Source: JBLUOA01 sp048060095 (GTDB lineage Bacteria; Pseudomonadota; Alphaproteobacteria; Rhodobacterales; Rhodobacteraceae). Taken from it: a stretch of 64,000 nt of DNA. Under the pieces are notes generated by a model. That model was not told the origin of the DNA. It made no database searches and saw only the letters and a program-made list of their open reading frames with translations. Made by a program: the position numbers and the translations under genes. Numbering within the stretch: the stretch's first letter is position 1; each line of letters starts with the position of its first letter. Location of the stretch: assembly GCF_048060095.1 (NCBI RefSeq), contig NZ_JBLUOA010000005.1, positions 62,001-126,000 of the forward strand. The letters are read 5' to 3'. Of the stretch, positions 57,705 through 64,000 are shown piece by piece.

Positions 57705-58613
57705 TTAGCGTGACGGCTGGCGGGACAGTTGCACCGCGAGAATCCCGGCGGCAATCACCACAACGCCGATGATGTCGCGGGCGCCCAGTACCTCCCCCAG
57801 CAACAACGCGGCAATCGCCACGCCAAGGAACGGGTTGAGGAAATGAAACGTCGCGGCCCGAACCGTGCCGATCCGATTGACCAGTTTGAACCACACCCAC
57901 GTCGCGGCAAGCCCCGGAATCAGCGTGGTATAGGAAAAAGCACCGACCAGCCGCCAGGTCCAATTGATCTGCCAATCTTCAAAGATCACGGCGGCCACGG
58001 CCAGCGCAGCGCTGCCAACCAGCATCTGAAGCCCGACGATCATCAACACGTTGCCGCCCGACGATGCGCCCCTGACCGCAAGCGTCGCAAAGGTCAGCGC
58101 CAACGCGCCCAACCCGCAAAGCGCAACCCCGGTGAGGTCAATCCCCACGGCGGTCAGCCGCGCGCTCATGATAATCACCACGCCGGTCACGCCAATAATC
58201 AGCCCAATGATACCTAGCACCCCAAGGCGTTCACGAAAGATCACCCAGCCTGCGAAGGCAACCAGCAGCGGCATGGTCGACGCGATAATCGCCGCGAGCG
58301 ATGCCTGAACCGTCTGCATCGCAACGAAGTTCAGGCCGAGATAGAGCGTGTTTTGGCAGATCCCGAACACCATCGTCGCCCGCCATTGCCTGCGCGTCAG
58401 CCGCCAACTTTGCCCCAGTGCCAAGGCGATTGCGATACCAATCAGACCAGAAATCAAAAACCGCAGCGCCAGCGCGGTGAGCGGCGGCGCGTCCATCACG
58501 ATCATCCGGGCGGAGGTAAACGCGGACGACCACATGATCGCAAAAGCCAACCCCATCGCGATGGCGCGGAGATCCATACGAGTTCCGGTCTGGGGGATGC
58601 TAGTCGAGGTCAT
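57705..58613 (-). CDS. EamA/DMT-family transporter
   Basis: 302 residues with ten predicted membrane helices in two EamA repeats. Repeat 1 starts at MGLAFAIMWSSAFTSARMIV and repeat 2 at VGIDLTGVALCGLGALALTFATLAVRG. It is a probable metabolite or amino-acid exporter, substrate unknown. It begins 6 bp after the stop of the lipoprotein gene, so the two share a transcript. Confidence 0.9.
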   Translation of the reverse strand: MTSTSIPQTGTRMDLRAIAMGLAFAIMWSSAFTSARMIVMDAPPLTALALRFLISGLIGIAIALALGQSWRLTRRQWRATMVFGICQNTLYLGLNFVAMQTVQASLAAIIASTMPLLVAFAGWVIFRERLGVLGIIGLIIGVTGVVIIMSARLTAVGIDLTGVALCGLGALALTFATLAVRGASSGGNVLMIVGLQMLVGSAALAVAAVIFEDWQINWTWRLVGAFSYTTLIPGLAATWVWFKLVNRIGTVRAATFHFLNPFLGVAIAALLLGEVLGARDIIGVVVIAAGILAVQLSRQPSR

Positions 58614-58619
58614 CTTTCG

Positions 58620-59210
58620 CTATCCGGCGGGTGCGGCGCTGCCGGACCCCTCACGCCGTCTACGCCGTTCATCAAGAACCTCGCGGCGGGGGCGCCAGTT
58701 ATAGCGGGTGTCTTCGCGGGTCAGGGACCAGTGCAGTTGACCCCCATAGCGCCACGGGTCGATCACGATCCCGTCGAACATCCCATCCCCGCGTTTGCTG
58801 ATGATCGCGGTGCTGTGGTCGATCCGAAACGGGTTATCGGCATTGGCGATGGCCCTGTGCAGGGTTAGCGTGCGGAAATTTTCCTGCTTCAGCCGCGCTT
58901 CCATATCCTCGGCCCAATGCCAGCAAAGCCCGCGCGGACGCAGCCCGTGATTGACTTTCATATTATGGATCAGCGGCGGGTCGGTGATCTGATATTGCAG
59001 CGCAAGCTGGTGGGTATAGTCATAAGCAATCTCAGCGGCGCGGGTCGCTTCCTCCGGATCAACCTCCGGCCCAAGGGCACGGATGGCGCCGGCAAGCTCT
59101 GCAACCGCGCTTTGATCGGCGCGGGGTGGGCCGTCGGGCGATGTCACGCCGCAGCCGCCGACGATCAGGATCGCCAGCAGCGACATCAGGCTCGCAAACT
59201 TCTTGATCAT
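58620..59210 (-). CDS. Hypothetical lipoprotein
   Basis: 196 residues from the ATG at 59210 (GGATGGAGTGGGG upstream). The lipobox is IVGGCG, with the modified Cys at about residue 20. The mature domain contains GLCWHWAEDMEARL and HSTAIISKRGDGMFDGIVIDPWRYGGQLHW, a Cys...His...Asp order reminiscent of papain-like/transglutaminase folds, which would make it an envelope peptidase-like protein, but this is a guess. The C-terminus is arginine-rich. Confidence 0.75.
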   Translation of the reverse strand: MIKKFASLMSLLAILIVGGCGVTSPDGPPRADQSAVAELAGAIRALGPEVDPEEATRAAEIAYDYTHQLALQYQITDPPLIHNMKVNHGLRPRGLCWHWAEDMEARLKQENFRTLTLHRAIANADNPFRIDHSTAIISKRGDGMFDGIVIDPWRYGGQLHWSLTREDTRYNWRPRREVLDERRRRREGSGSAAPAG

Positions 59211-59247
59211 CCCCACTCCATCCTCGCGGTTTCGACTCTGCCTATGC

Positions 59248-59274
59248 AAAAGGGCCGCCGTTTCGGGCGACCCT
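59248..59274 (-). terminator. Rho-independent terminator after the HU gene
   Basis: Minus strand AGGGTCGCC, CGAAAC loop, GGCGGCCCT, then TTTT. It lies 47 bp beyond the HU stop codon, before the lipoprotein gene. Confidence 0.8.
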
Positions 59275-59302
59275 AGAGAATTTCGAACCGGGGGCAAGAC
59301 CC

Positions 59303-59333
59303 CGTGAACGGCGTGGCGACTTAGCCGTTCACG
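59303..59333. repeat. Perfect inverted repeat across the HU stop codon
   Basis: CGTGAACGGC and GCCGTTCACG, 10-bp arms with an 11-base loop that contains the stop codon (59321-59323). A further GGGG/CCCC hairpin lies at 59290-59303, so the 3' end of the HU mRNA carries three stem-loops in a row with the terminator. Confidence 0.6.
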
Positions 59334-59608
59334 CTGTCTTTCAGTGCTTTCGCGATCGTCATTTTTACGACCTTGTCAGCGTCTTTGTGAATCTGCTCGC
59401 CCGTGGCGGGGTTGCGGACCATACGCTCAGGACGTTCGCGGCAGTAGATTTTGCCAACGCCGGGCAGAGTCACTGCGCCGCCAGCGGATACTTCGCGGGT
59501 GATGACCGAGATAATGCTGTCGAGCGCGGTGGATGCGGATTTCTTGTCAGACCCCATCTCATCGGCCAGAGCAGCAACAAGCTGTGTTTTGGTCATAGGT
59601 TTTGCCAT
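59321..59608 (-). CDS. hup: HU-family DNA-binding protein
   Basis: 95 residues, basic, nucleoid-associated. The HU/IHF fold is recognised from KTQLVAALADEMGSDKKSASTALDSIISVI, the VTLPGVGKIYCRERPERMVRNPATGEQI arm with the DNA-intercalating RNPATG motif, and the C-terminal helix VVKMTIAKALKDSVNG. Position 4-6 MTK is normal for HU. Whether it forms homo- or heterodimers cannot be told. It is monocistronic, with a strong terminator. Confidence 0.94.
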   Translation of the reverse strand: MAKPMTKTQLVAALADEMGSDKKSASTALDSIISVITREVSAGGAVTLPGVGKIYCRERPERMVRNPATGEQIHKDADKVVKMTIAKALKDSVNG

Positions 59609-59739
59609 TTGTATGTCTCCTCAGTTGGCCCATCTGTAGGGCATTATTGGCGGCATTTAACGGGATATAGCGGTCGGACACAACAATTAGTGCAGCGAAA
59701 GTGCAGCTTTTTATGCTTTTTCGGCGGTTTTTTTCCCGA

Positions 59740-61224
59740 TCAGAGGAAGGCAGTCTCTTCAAAGCTGCGCAATTTACGCGAATGGATGCGTTCCAGCGGC
59801 ATTTCGCGCAAGGTCTCCATCGCCCGAATTCCGATCAAAAGATGGCGCGACACCTGTGTTGTATAGAAATCCGATGCCATTCCGGGCAGCTTTAGCTCTC
59901 CGTGCAGCGGTTTGTCGGATACACACAGAAGCGTGCCGTAGGGCACCCGGAAGCGGAAGCCATTCGCGGCAATCGTCGCGCTTTCCATATCAAGCGCAAT
60001 CGCGCGGGATTGCGATAGCCGTTGAACCGGGCCGGTTTGATCGCGCAGTTCCCAGTTCCGGTTATCAAGGCTCGCCACCGTGCCGGTTCGCATAATGCGC
60101 TTCAGCTCATAGCCTTCCAGTTCGGTCACCTGCGCAACCGCCTTTTCAAGCGCGATCTGAATCTCAGCAAGCGGCGGAATCGGCACCCAAATCGGCAGGT
60201 CCGCATCCAGCACGTTATCTTCGCGCAGATAGGCATGGGCCAGAACGAAATCGCCAAGCGATTGCGAGTTCCGAAGGCCCGCGCAATGCCCGACCATCAA
60301 CCAGGCATGGGGGCGCAGAACCGCGATATGATCAGTCGCGGTTTTCGCGTTCGACGGCCCGACCCCAATATTGACGAGTGTGATCCCACCCCCATCGGCA
60401 CGTTTCAGGTGGTAGGTCGGCATCTGCGGCAGTTTCGCCGGGATCGGAAGCTCTGCCGTTGCATCGGTGATTTCAACATTCCCGGTCGACACGAAGCTGG
60501 TGTAGCCGCTGTCAGGATCGGCCAGCACCTTGCGGGCATAGGCTTCGAACTCCGCAACGTAGAATTGGTAGTTGGTGAACAGAACGTGGTTCTGGAAATG
60601 CTCGGGCAAGGTCGCGGTGTAGTGCGACAACCGGGCAAGCGAATAATCCACCCGCTGCGCCGTAAATGGCGCGAGGGGGGAGGAGCCATCGGCATTCTCG
60701 GCCCCCATCCCGTTTACGATGTCATCGTTTGTCGTCGACAGATCCGGCACGTCGAAAATATCGCGCAGCGGATATTCCAGATACCCTTCCTGCGGGACCG
60801 TTACGTCGGGATCATTCGCAACCGCGAAATGCACGGGAATCGGCGTATTAGAGACACATATCGTCACCGGAACGTCGTGATTTCGGATCAACAGGTCGAT
60901 CTGTTGGATCAGGTAGCTGCGAAACAGATCGGGACGGGTCACGGTTGTCGCATATTCGCCGGGGCTGGCCACATGACCGAAGGCCAGGCGACTGTCGCCC
61001 TGCGCGTGGCTGGTCGTGCTGATCCGAATTTCCGGGTAAAACGCACGGAAGCGTTCGTCTGGCCGCGGCCCTTGGGCGCGTTTGGAAAAGGACTCCGCCA
61101 GAAATTGAATCGCTTCTTCATAAAGCTCGCACAGTTTGTCGACCGCAGCCGTCCCGTCGCGAAAGCTTTGCGCGGGCGGGGTCGGCGGCGATTGCACCGT
61201 CAGATTCAGATCGGCTGGTTTCAT
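59740..61224 (-). CDS. amn: AMP nucleosidase
   Basis: Hydrolyses AMP to adenine and ribose 5-phosphate. 494 residues, normal for Amn. The N-terminal Amn-specific domain includes RFRAFYPEIRISTTSHAQGDSRLAFGHV. The C-terminal phosphorylase-like domain contains NIGVGPSNAKTATDHIAVLRPHAWLMVGHCAGL and ALDMESATIAANGFRFRVPYGTLLCVSDKPLHGE, the nucleoside-phosphorylase fold. The start overlaps the stop of ade as ATGA (61221-61224), coupling it to the enzyme that consumes its adenine product. Confidence 0.95.
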   Translation of the reverse strand: MKPADLNLTVQSPPTPPAQSFRDGTAAVDKLCELYEEAIQFLAESFSKRAQGPRPDERFRAFYPEIRISTTSHAQGDSRLAFGHVASPGEYATTVTRPDLFRSYLIQQIDLLIRNHDVPVTICVSNTPIPVHFAVANDPDVTVPQEGYLEYPLRDIFDVPDLSTTNDDIVNGMGAENADGSSPLAPFTAQRVDYSLARLSHYTATLPEHFQNHVLFTNYQFYVAEFEAYARKVLADPDSGYTSFVSTGNVEITDATAELPIPAKLPQMPTYHLKRADGGGITLVNIGVGPSNAKTATDHIAVLRPHAWLMVGHCAGLRNSQSLGDFVLAHAYLREDNVLDADLPIWVPIPPLAEIQIALEKAVAQVTELEGYELKRIMRTGTVASLDNRNWELRDQTGPVQRLSQSRAIALDMESATIAANGFRFRVPYGTLLCVSDKPLHGELKLPGMASDFYTTQVSRHLLIGIRAMETLREMPLERIHSRKLRSFEETAFL

Positions 61225-63038
61225 TGGTCTTGTCCTTCGTCAAACAGCGGCGTCAACTCGAATGTGCGGACATCGACGAGGCCAAGGTCAGAAATCCTCA
61301 ACTCCGGTATCACGACCAGCGCCAACAAGGAATGCTGCATGTAAGCGTTGTTCAGCGTGCAGCCGCACGCCTCCATCGCCTGCACCATCTTATCCGCCTT
61401 CGCCGCAACCTCGGTCGCCGGGGCGTCGGACATCAGGCCAGCGATCGGAAGTTCGACAAGGGCAAGTTCTTTGCCATCTTTCCAGATGGTCACGCCGCCG
61501 CCAACCTCCTGCAATCGGTTTGCGGCAAGGGCCATGTCGGCGTGGCTGGTCCCGACAACAATCATGTGGTGGCTGTCATGCGCCACGGTTGAGGCCATCG
61601 CCATCTGCCCAGTGTAGCCAAAGCCCGAAACGAACGCATTGACCACACCGCCCGTCGCCTGATGCCGTTCGACCAAGGCAATCTGACAAACGTCCTGTTC
61701 AGGATCGCCCGGAACAAGGCCGTCCTGCACCTTCAACTCCGCCTTCAGGGCTTTCGTCGGCGCTTGGTTTTCGACCACACCGATGACGTTCGCCGTTACG
61801 TGGTTCGCACCTGCTGGCGCTGCGATTTCAAAATCCGCACCGCTTAGGGCGCGACCCATATGAACGGTGTCGCGGGCATGGGCGGGCCAGTCGAGGTGTG
61901 GGCAATCAACCTTCATCTCACCCTCTATCGCAACCGTCACACCTCGGGCGATTACGCGATGGATCGGCAGGGTGCCCAGATCACTCGTCAGGATCACGTC
62001 CGCCCGTCTTCCGGGTGAAATAGAGCCTAATTCACGCTCCAACCCGAAATGGGTCGCGGTGTTGATCGTCGCCATTTGCAGCGCGATCAACGGGTCGCAT
62101 CCGCATTCAATTGCGTGCCGGACAACGCGGTTCATATGCCCGTCATTCACCAGCGTTCCGGAATGGCAATCGTCGGTGCATAGGATAAAGTTGCGCGGGT
62201 CGAGCCCTTTTTCGGTCACCGCCGTAATCTGCGTTTCAACATCATACCAGGCAGAGCCGAGCCGCATCATATGCCGCATCCCCTGCCGCGTTCGGGCAAT
62301 AGCGTCCGCCTCGCAGGTGCCTTCGTGATCGTCAGCAGGGCCGCCGGCGGCATAGGCGTGGAACGCCGGGCCAAGATCGGGGCTGGCGTAATGCCCGCCA
62401 ACGGCCTTTCCGGCCCGCTGGGTCGCTGCAATCTCGGCCAGCATTTTCGGGTCGGCGTTTACGACACCGGGAAAGTTCATCATCTCCCCCAACCCAATAA
62501 TGCCCGGCCATGTCATCGCTTCGGCCACGTCATCGGGGGTGATTTCAAAGCCCGTTGTCTCCAATCCCGGCGCGGACGGGGCGCAGGACGGCATCTGCGT
62601 AAAGATGTTGATGGGCTGTAACAGAGCCTCATCATGCATCAAACGCACGCCTTCAAGGCCCATCACATTCGCAATCTCATGCGGGTCGGTGAACATGCTG
62701 GTGGTGCCATGCGGCGCGACGGCACGGGCGAATTCGGCCGGGGTGAGCATCCCGGATTCGATGTGCATATGGGCATCACATAGGCCGGGGATCATATATT
62801 GCCCGGCGCAGTCGATCACCTGAGTGTCTGGTCCGATGCAATGGGACGCGTCCGGCCCGCAATAGGCGAACCGCCCCTCAGCAATCGCGATGTCGTGGTT
62901 TTCAAGCACCTCGCGGGTGTGAACATTGACCCAAGCGCCGCCCTTCAGAACGGTGTCGGCGGGTGCGCGACCAGCAGCGACGGCGACGAGTTTCGGCGCG
63001 ACATCCGGCCAAGATTTCAAAGCATGATTTTCCATCAC
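61221..63038 (-). CDS. ade: Adenine deaminase
   Basis: Converts adenine to hypoxanthine and ammonia. About 605 residues (adjacent ATGs at 63038 and 63035). Amidohydrolase motifs: DAHMHIESGMLTPAEFA (metal histidines), GLGEMMNFPGVV, HYASPDLG, and the catalytic CTDDCHSGTLV block. The C-terminal Ade-specific domain follows with HDSHHMIVVGTSHADMALA. It is first in an ade-amn operon, so AMP is routed via adenine to hypoxanthine without adenosine. Confidence 0.95.
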   Translation of the reverse strand: MMENHALKSWPDVAPKLVAVAAGRAPADTVLKGGAWVNVHTREVLENHDIAIAEGRFAYCGPDASHCIGPDTQVIDCAGQYMIPGLCDAHMHIESGMLTPAEFARAVAPHGTTSMFTDPHEIANVMGLEGVRLMHDEALLQPINIFTQMPSCAPSAPGLETTGFEITPDDVAEAMTWPGIIGLGEMMNFPGVVNADPKMLAEIAATQRAGKAVGGHYASPDLGPAFHAYAAGGPADDHEGTCEADAIARTRQGMRHMMRLGSAWYDVETQITAVTEKGLDPRNFILCTDDCHSGTLVNDGHMNRVVRHAIECGCDPLIALQMATINTATHFGLERELGSISPGRRADVILTSDLGTLPIHRVIARGVTVAIEGEMKVDCPHLDWPAHARDTVHMGRALSGADFEIAAPAGANHVTANVIGVVENQAPTKALKAELKVQDGLVPGDPEQDVCQIALVERHQATGGVVNAFVSGFGYTGQMAMASTVAHDSHHMIVVGTSHADMALAANRLQEVGGGVTIWKDGKELALVELPIAGLMSDAPATEVAAKADKMVQAMEACGCTLNNAYMQHSLLALVVIPELRISDLGLVDVRTFELTPLFDEGQDQ

Positions 63039-63146
63039 CCAATTGTTCTGAGAATTACCCGAGGTTCAAGCCCCGAAAAACTGTCGCAAAACTGCTAGGC
63101 AAGTCGCAAATGCAATGCCCTACTGAGAACCGAGGAGGAGGCGACC

Positions 63147-63911
63147 ATGACTCAAACGGCTCAGCTGCGGGCGCAGACCAATATGGATCACTGGCCCGAA
63201 CGGGTCGATCTGGCCGCCGCGTTCCGTTGGGCGGAGCGGCTGAACTGGCACGAGGCGGTGGCAAATCACTTCTCTCTTGCGATCAACGATGACGGCACGC
63301 AGTTCTTGATGAATCCGAACCAGATACATTTTTCGCGGATAAGGGCGAGCGATCTGATTGTCGTCGATGCAAACGATCCCGACACGCTGAAAGGCCCGAA
63401 CGCGCCCGATCCGACCGCTTGGGGGCTGCATGGCGGACTGCATCGGCACTGCCCGCATGCCCGCTGCGCGATGCATGTCCATTCTGTCTTTGCGACCGTG
63501 CTGGCAAGCCTTGCGGACAGCCGCCTGCCGCCGATTGACCAGAACTGCGCGACGTTTTTCAACCGTTATGTGATCGACGAAGGCTATGGCGGCCTTGCTT
63601 TTGAGGAAGAGGGCAAACGCTGCGCCCGACTTTTTGATGACCCGAAGAAGAAGGTGATGATCATGGGAAACCATGGCGTCATGGTCATCGGCGATACGGT
63701 CGCGGACACGTTCAACCGGCTCTATTATTTCGAGCGGGCAGCAGAGACATACATCCGCGCCCTGCAAACCGGGCAGCCCTTGCGCGTGTTGTCCGACAAC
63801 ATCGCCGAAAAGACCGCGCAGGAGCTTGACGACTATCCCGATCAAGCGGATCGGCATCTTGCCGAGCTGAAAGCCATTCTGGACGAGGAGGGGTCGAATT
63901 ATGCCCACTGA
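63147..63911 (+). CDS. Class II aldolase/adducin family protein
   Basis: 254 residues, cytoplasmic. The zinc-binding histidines expected for the fold are seen in HVHSVFATVLASL and in MGNHGVMVIGDTVADTF, with NHFSLAIN near the N-terminus. Sequence in this branch lacks an attached dehydrogenase domain. Relatives act on sugar phosphates or are structural; the substrate is not predictable. GAGGAGGCG precedes the ATG. It is divergent from ade, with 108 bp between starts. Confidence 0.85.
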   Translation: MTQTAQLRAQTNMDHWPERVDLAAAFRWAERLNWHEAVANHFSLAINDDGTQFLMNPNQIHFSRIRASDLIVVDANDPDTLKGPNAPDPTAWGLHGGLHRHCPHARCAMHVHSVFATVLASLADSRLPPIDQNCATFFNRYVIDEGYGGLAFEEEGKRCARLFDDPKKKVMIMGNHGVMVIGDTVADTFNRLYYFERAAETYIRALQTGQPLRVLSDNIAEKTAQELDDYPDQADRHLAELKAILDEEGSNYAH

Positions 63912-64000
63912 CGCATCCGAAGCACGGGAGGCCGGACGCTGGAATCACCGCCCCCCGACGCCCATCGCGCAGAATCCGCTTTTCCTTTGGCCGCCGCAGC
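63901..64000 (+). CDS. Start of a downstream gene, cut by the window edge (possibly sterol desaturase family)
   Basis: ATG at 63901 with GAGGAGGGG upstream, overlapping the aldolase stop by 11 bp. The 33 visible residues include AGRWNHRPPTPIAQNPLFLWPPQ, which resembles the cytoplasmic N-terminus of sterol desaturase/fatty-acid hydroxylase family membrane proteins of Rhodobacterales as I recall them. No histidine box is in view, so the family is only suggested. Confidence 0.45.
   Translation, partial: MPTDASEAREAGRWNHRPPTPIAQNPLFLWPPQ

Noticed and set aside
60022..61344. 440-codon plus-strand frame opposite amn
   Set aside because: Antisense of a well-conserved enzyme gene; the product is Arg/Gly-rich with no recognisable domain.
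1..64000. CRISPR arrays, insertion sequences, prophage structural genes
   Set aside because: No regularly spaced repeats, transposase motifs or capsid/tail genes were seen. The only integrase belongs to the tRNA-Arg element.

Overview
The window looks like a chromosomal segment of a marine-type alphaproteobacterium of the order Rhodobacterales (Roseobacter/Rhodobacter relatives). The evidence is high GC with the codon use typical of that group, a CcrM-type GANTC methyltransferase, the petABC operon, a DUF4170-waaA-lpxK cluster, a DciA (DUF721) - DsbA - MutY neighbourhood, and a type II lumazine synthase behind an FMN riboswitch. No rRNA, CRISPR array or insertion sequence was seen.

Layout. 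1-4853 is a minus-strand peptide/opine-type ABC transporter operon (fused ATPase, binding protein, two permeases, the last cut by the window edge). 5020-8428 holds two divergent class III nucleotide cyclases. 8456-9819 is a crotonase/SDR pair. 9943-16423 contains a DUF2125 exported protein, PmbA/TldD, a CysQ-like phosphatase, a 27-residue mini-protein, and the lipid A/Kdo group DUF4170-waaA-lpxK. 16420-23409 holds a CoA transferase, a DsbA-like protein, DciA, MutY, an AlkB-type hydroxylase, a small lipoprotein, CcrM and RNase HII. 23536-26710 holds small exported proteins, a membrane-anchored winged-helix protein and a second Kdo-transferase-like gene.

26714-38065 is the accessory part: an integrative mobilizable element of about 11.3 kb inserted in the 3' half of a tRNA-Arg(CCT) gene and bounded by a perfect 47-bp direct repeat. 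It carries a tyrosine integrase, an overlapping excisionase-like gene, an XRE repressor, a two-TM protein, an HNH endonuclease with an apparent frameshift at its start, a large AT-rich SIR2/NTPase-like protein (probable NAD-depleting phage defence), a higBA toxin-antitoxin pair with a textbook autoregulated promoter, an unrecognised membrane-ended protein, and a ColE1-like mobilization operon (HTH protein, MobC, relaxase) in which two further mob genes are nested out of frame inside the relaxase gene. Short TTTGTAC repeats with 11-bp spacing lie just inside both ends and are candidate integrase arm sites. This element is the most interesting part of the window.

After the element the ordinary chromosome resumes. 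38165-46665 holds a CocE-like hydrolase, a LacI regulator with its own palindromic operator, a LysR regulator, two cytochromes c, tRNA-Lys, dapF, mtaB and a GST. 46739-51354 holds RibH2 with its FMN riboswitch, a GST and petABC. 51436-55315 holds a LysM/BON protein and thiBPQ with a TPP riboswitch. 55413-59608 holds aroC, a thioredoxin/CcdA pair, an EamA transporter, a lipoprotein and HU. 59740-63038 is an amn-ade operon that takes AMP to adenine and then hypoxanthine. The window closes with a class II aldolase and the start of an overlapping gene.
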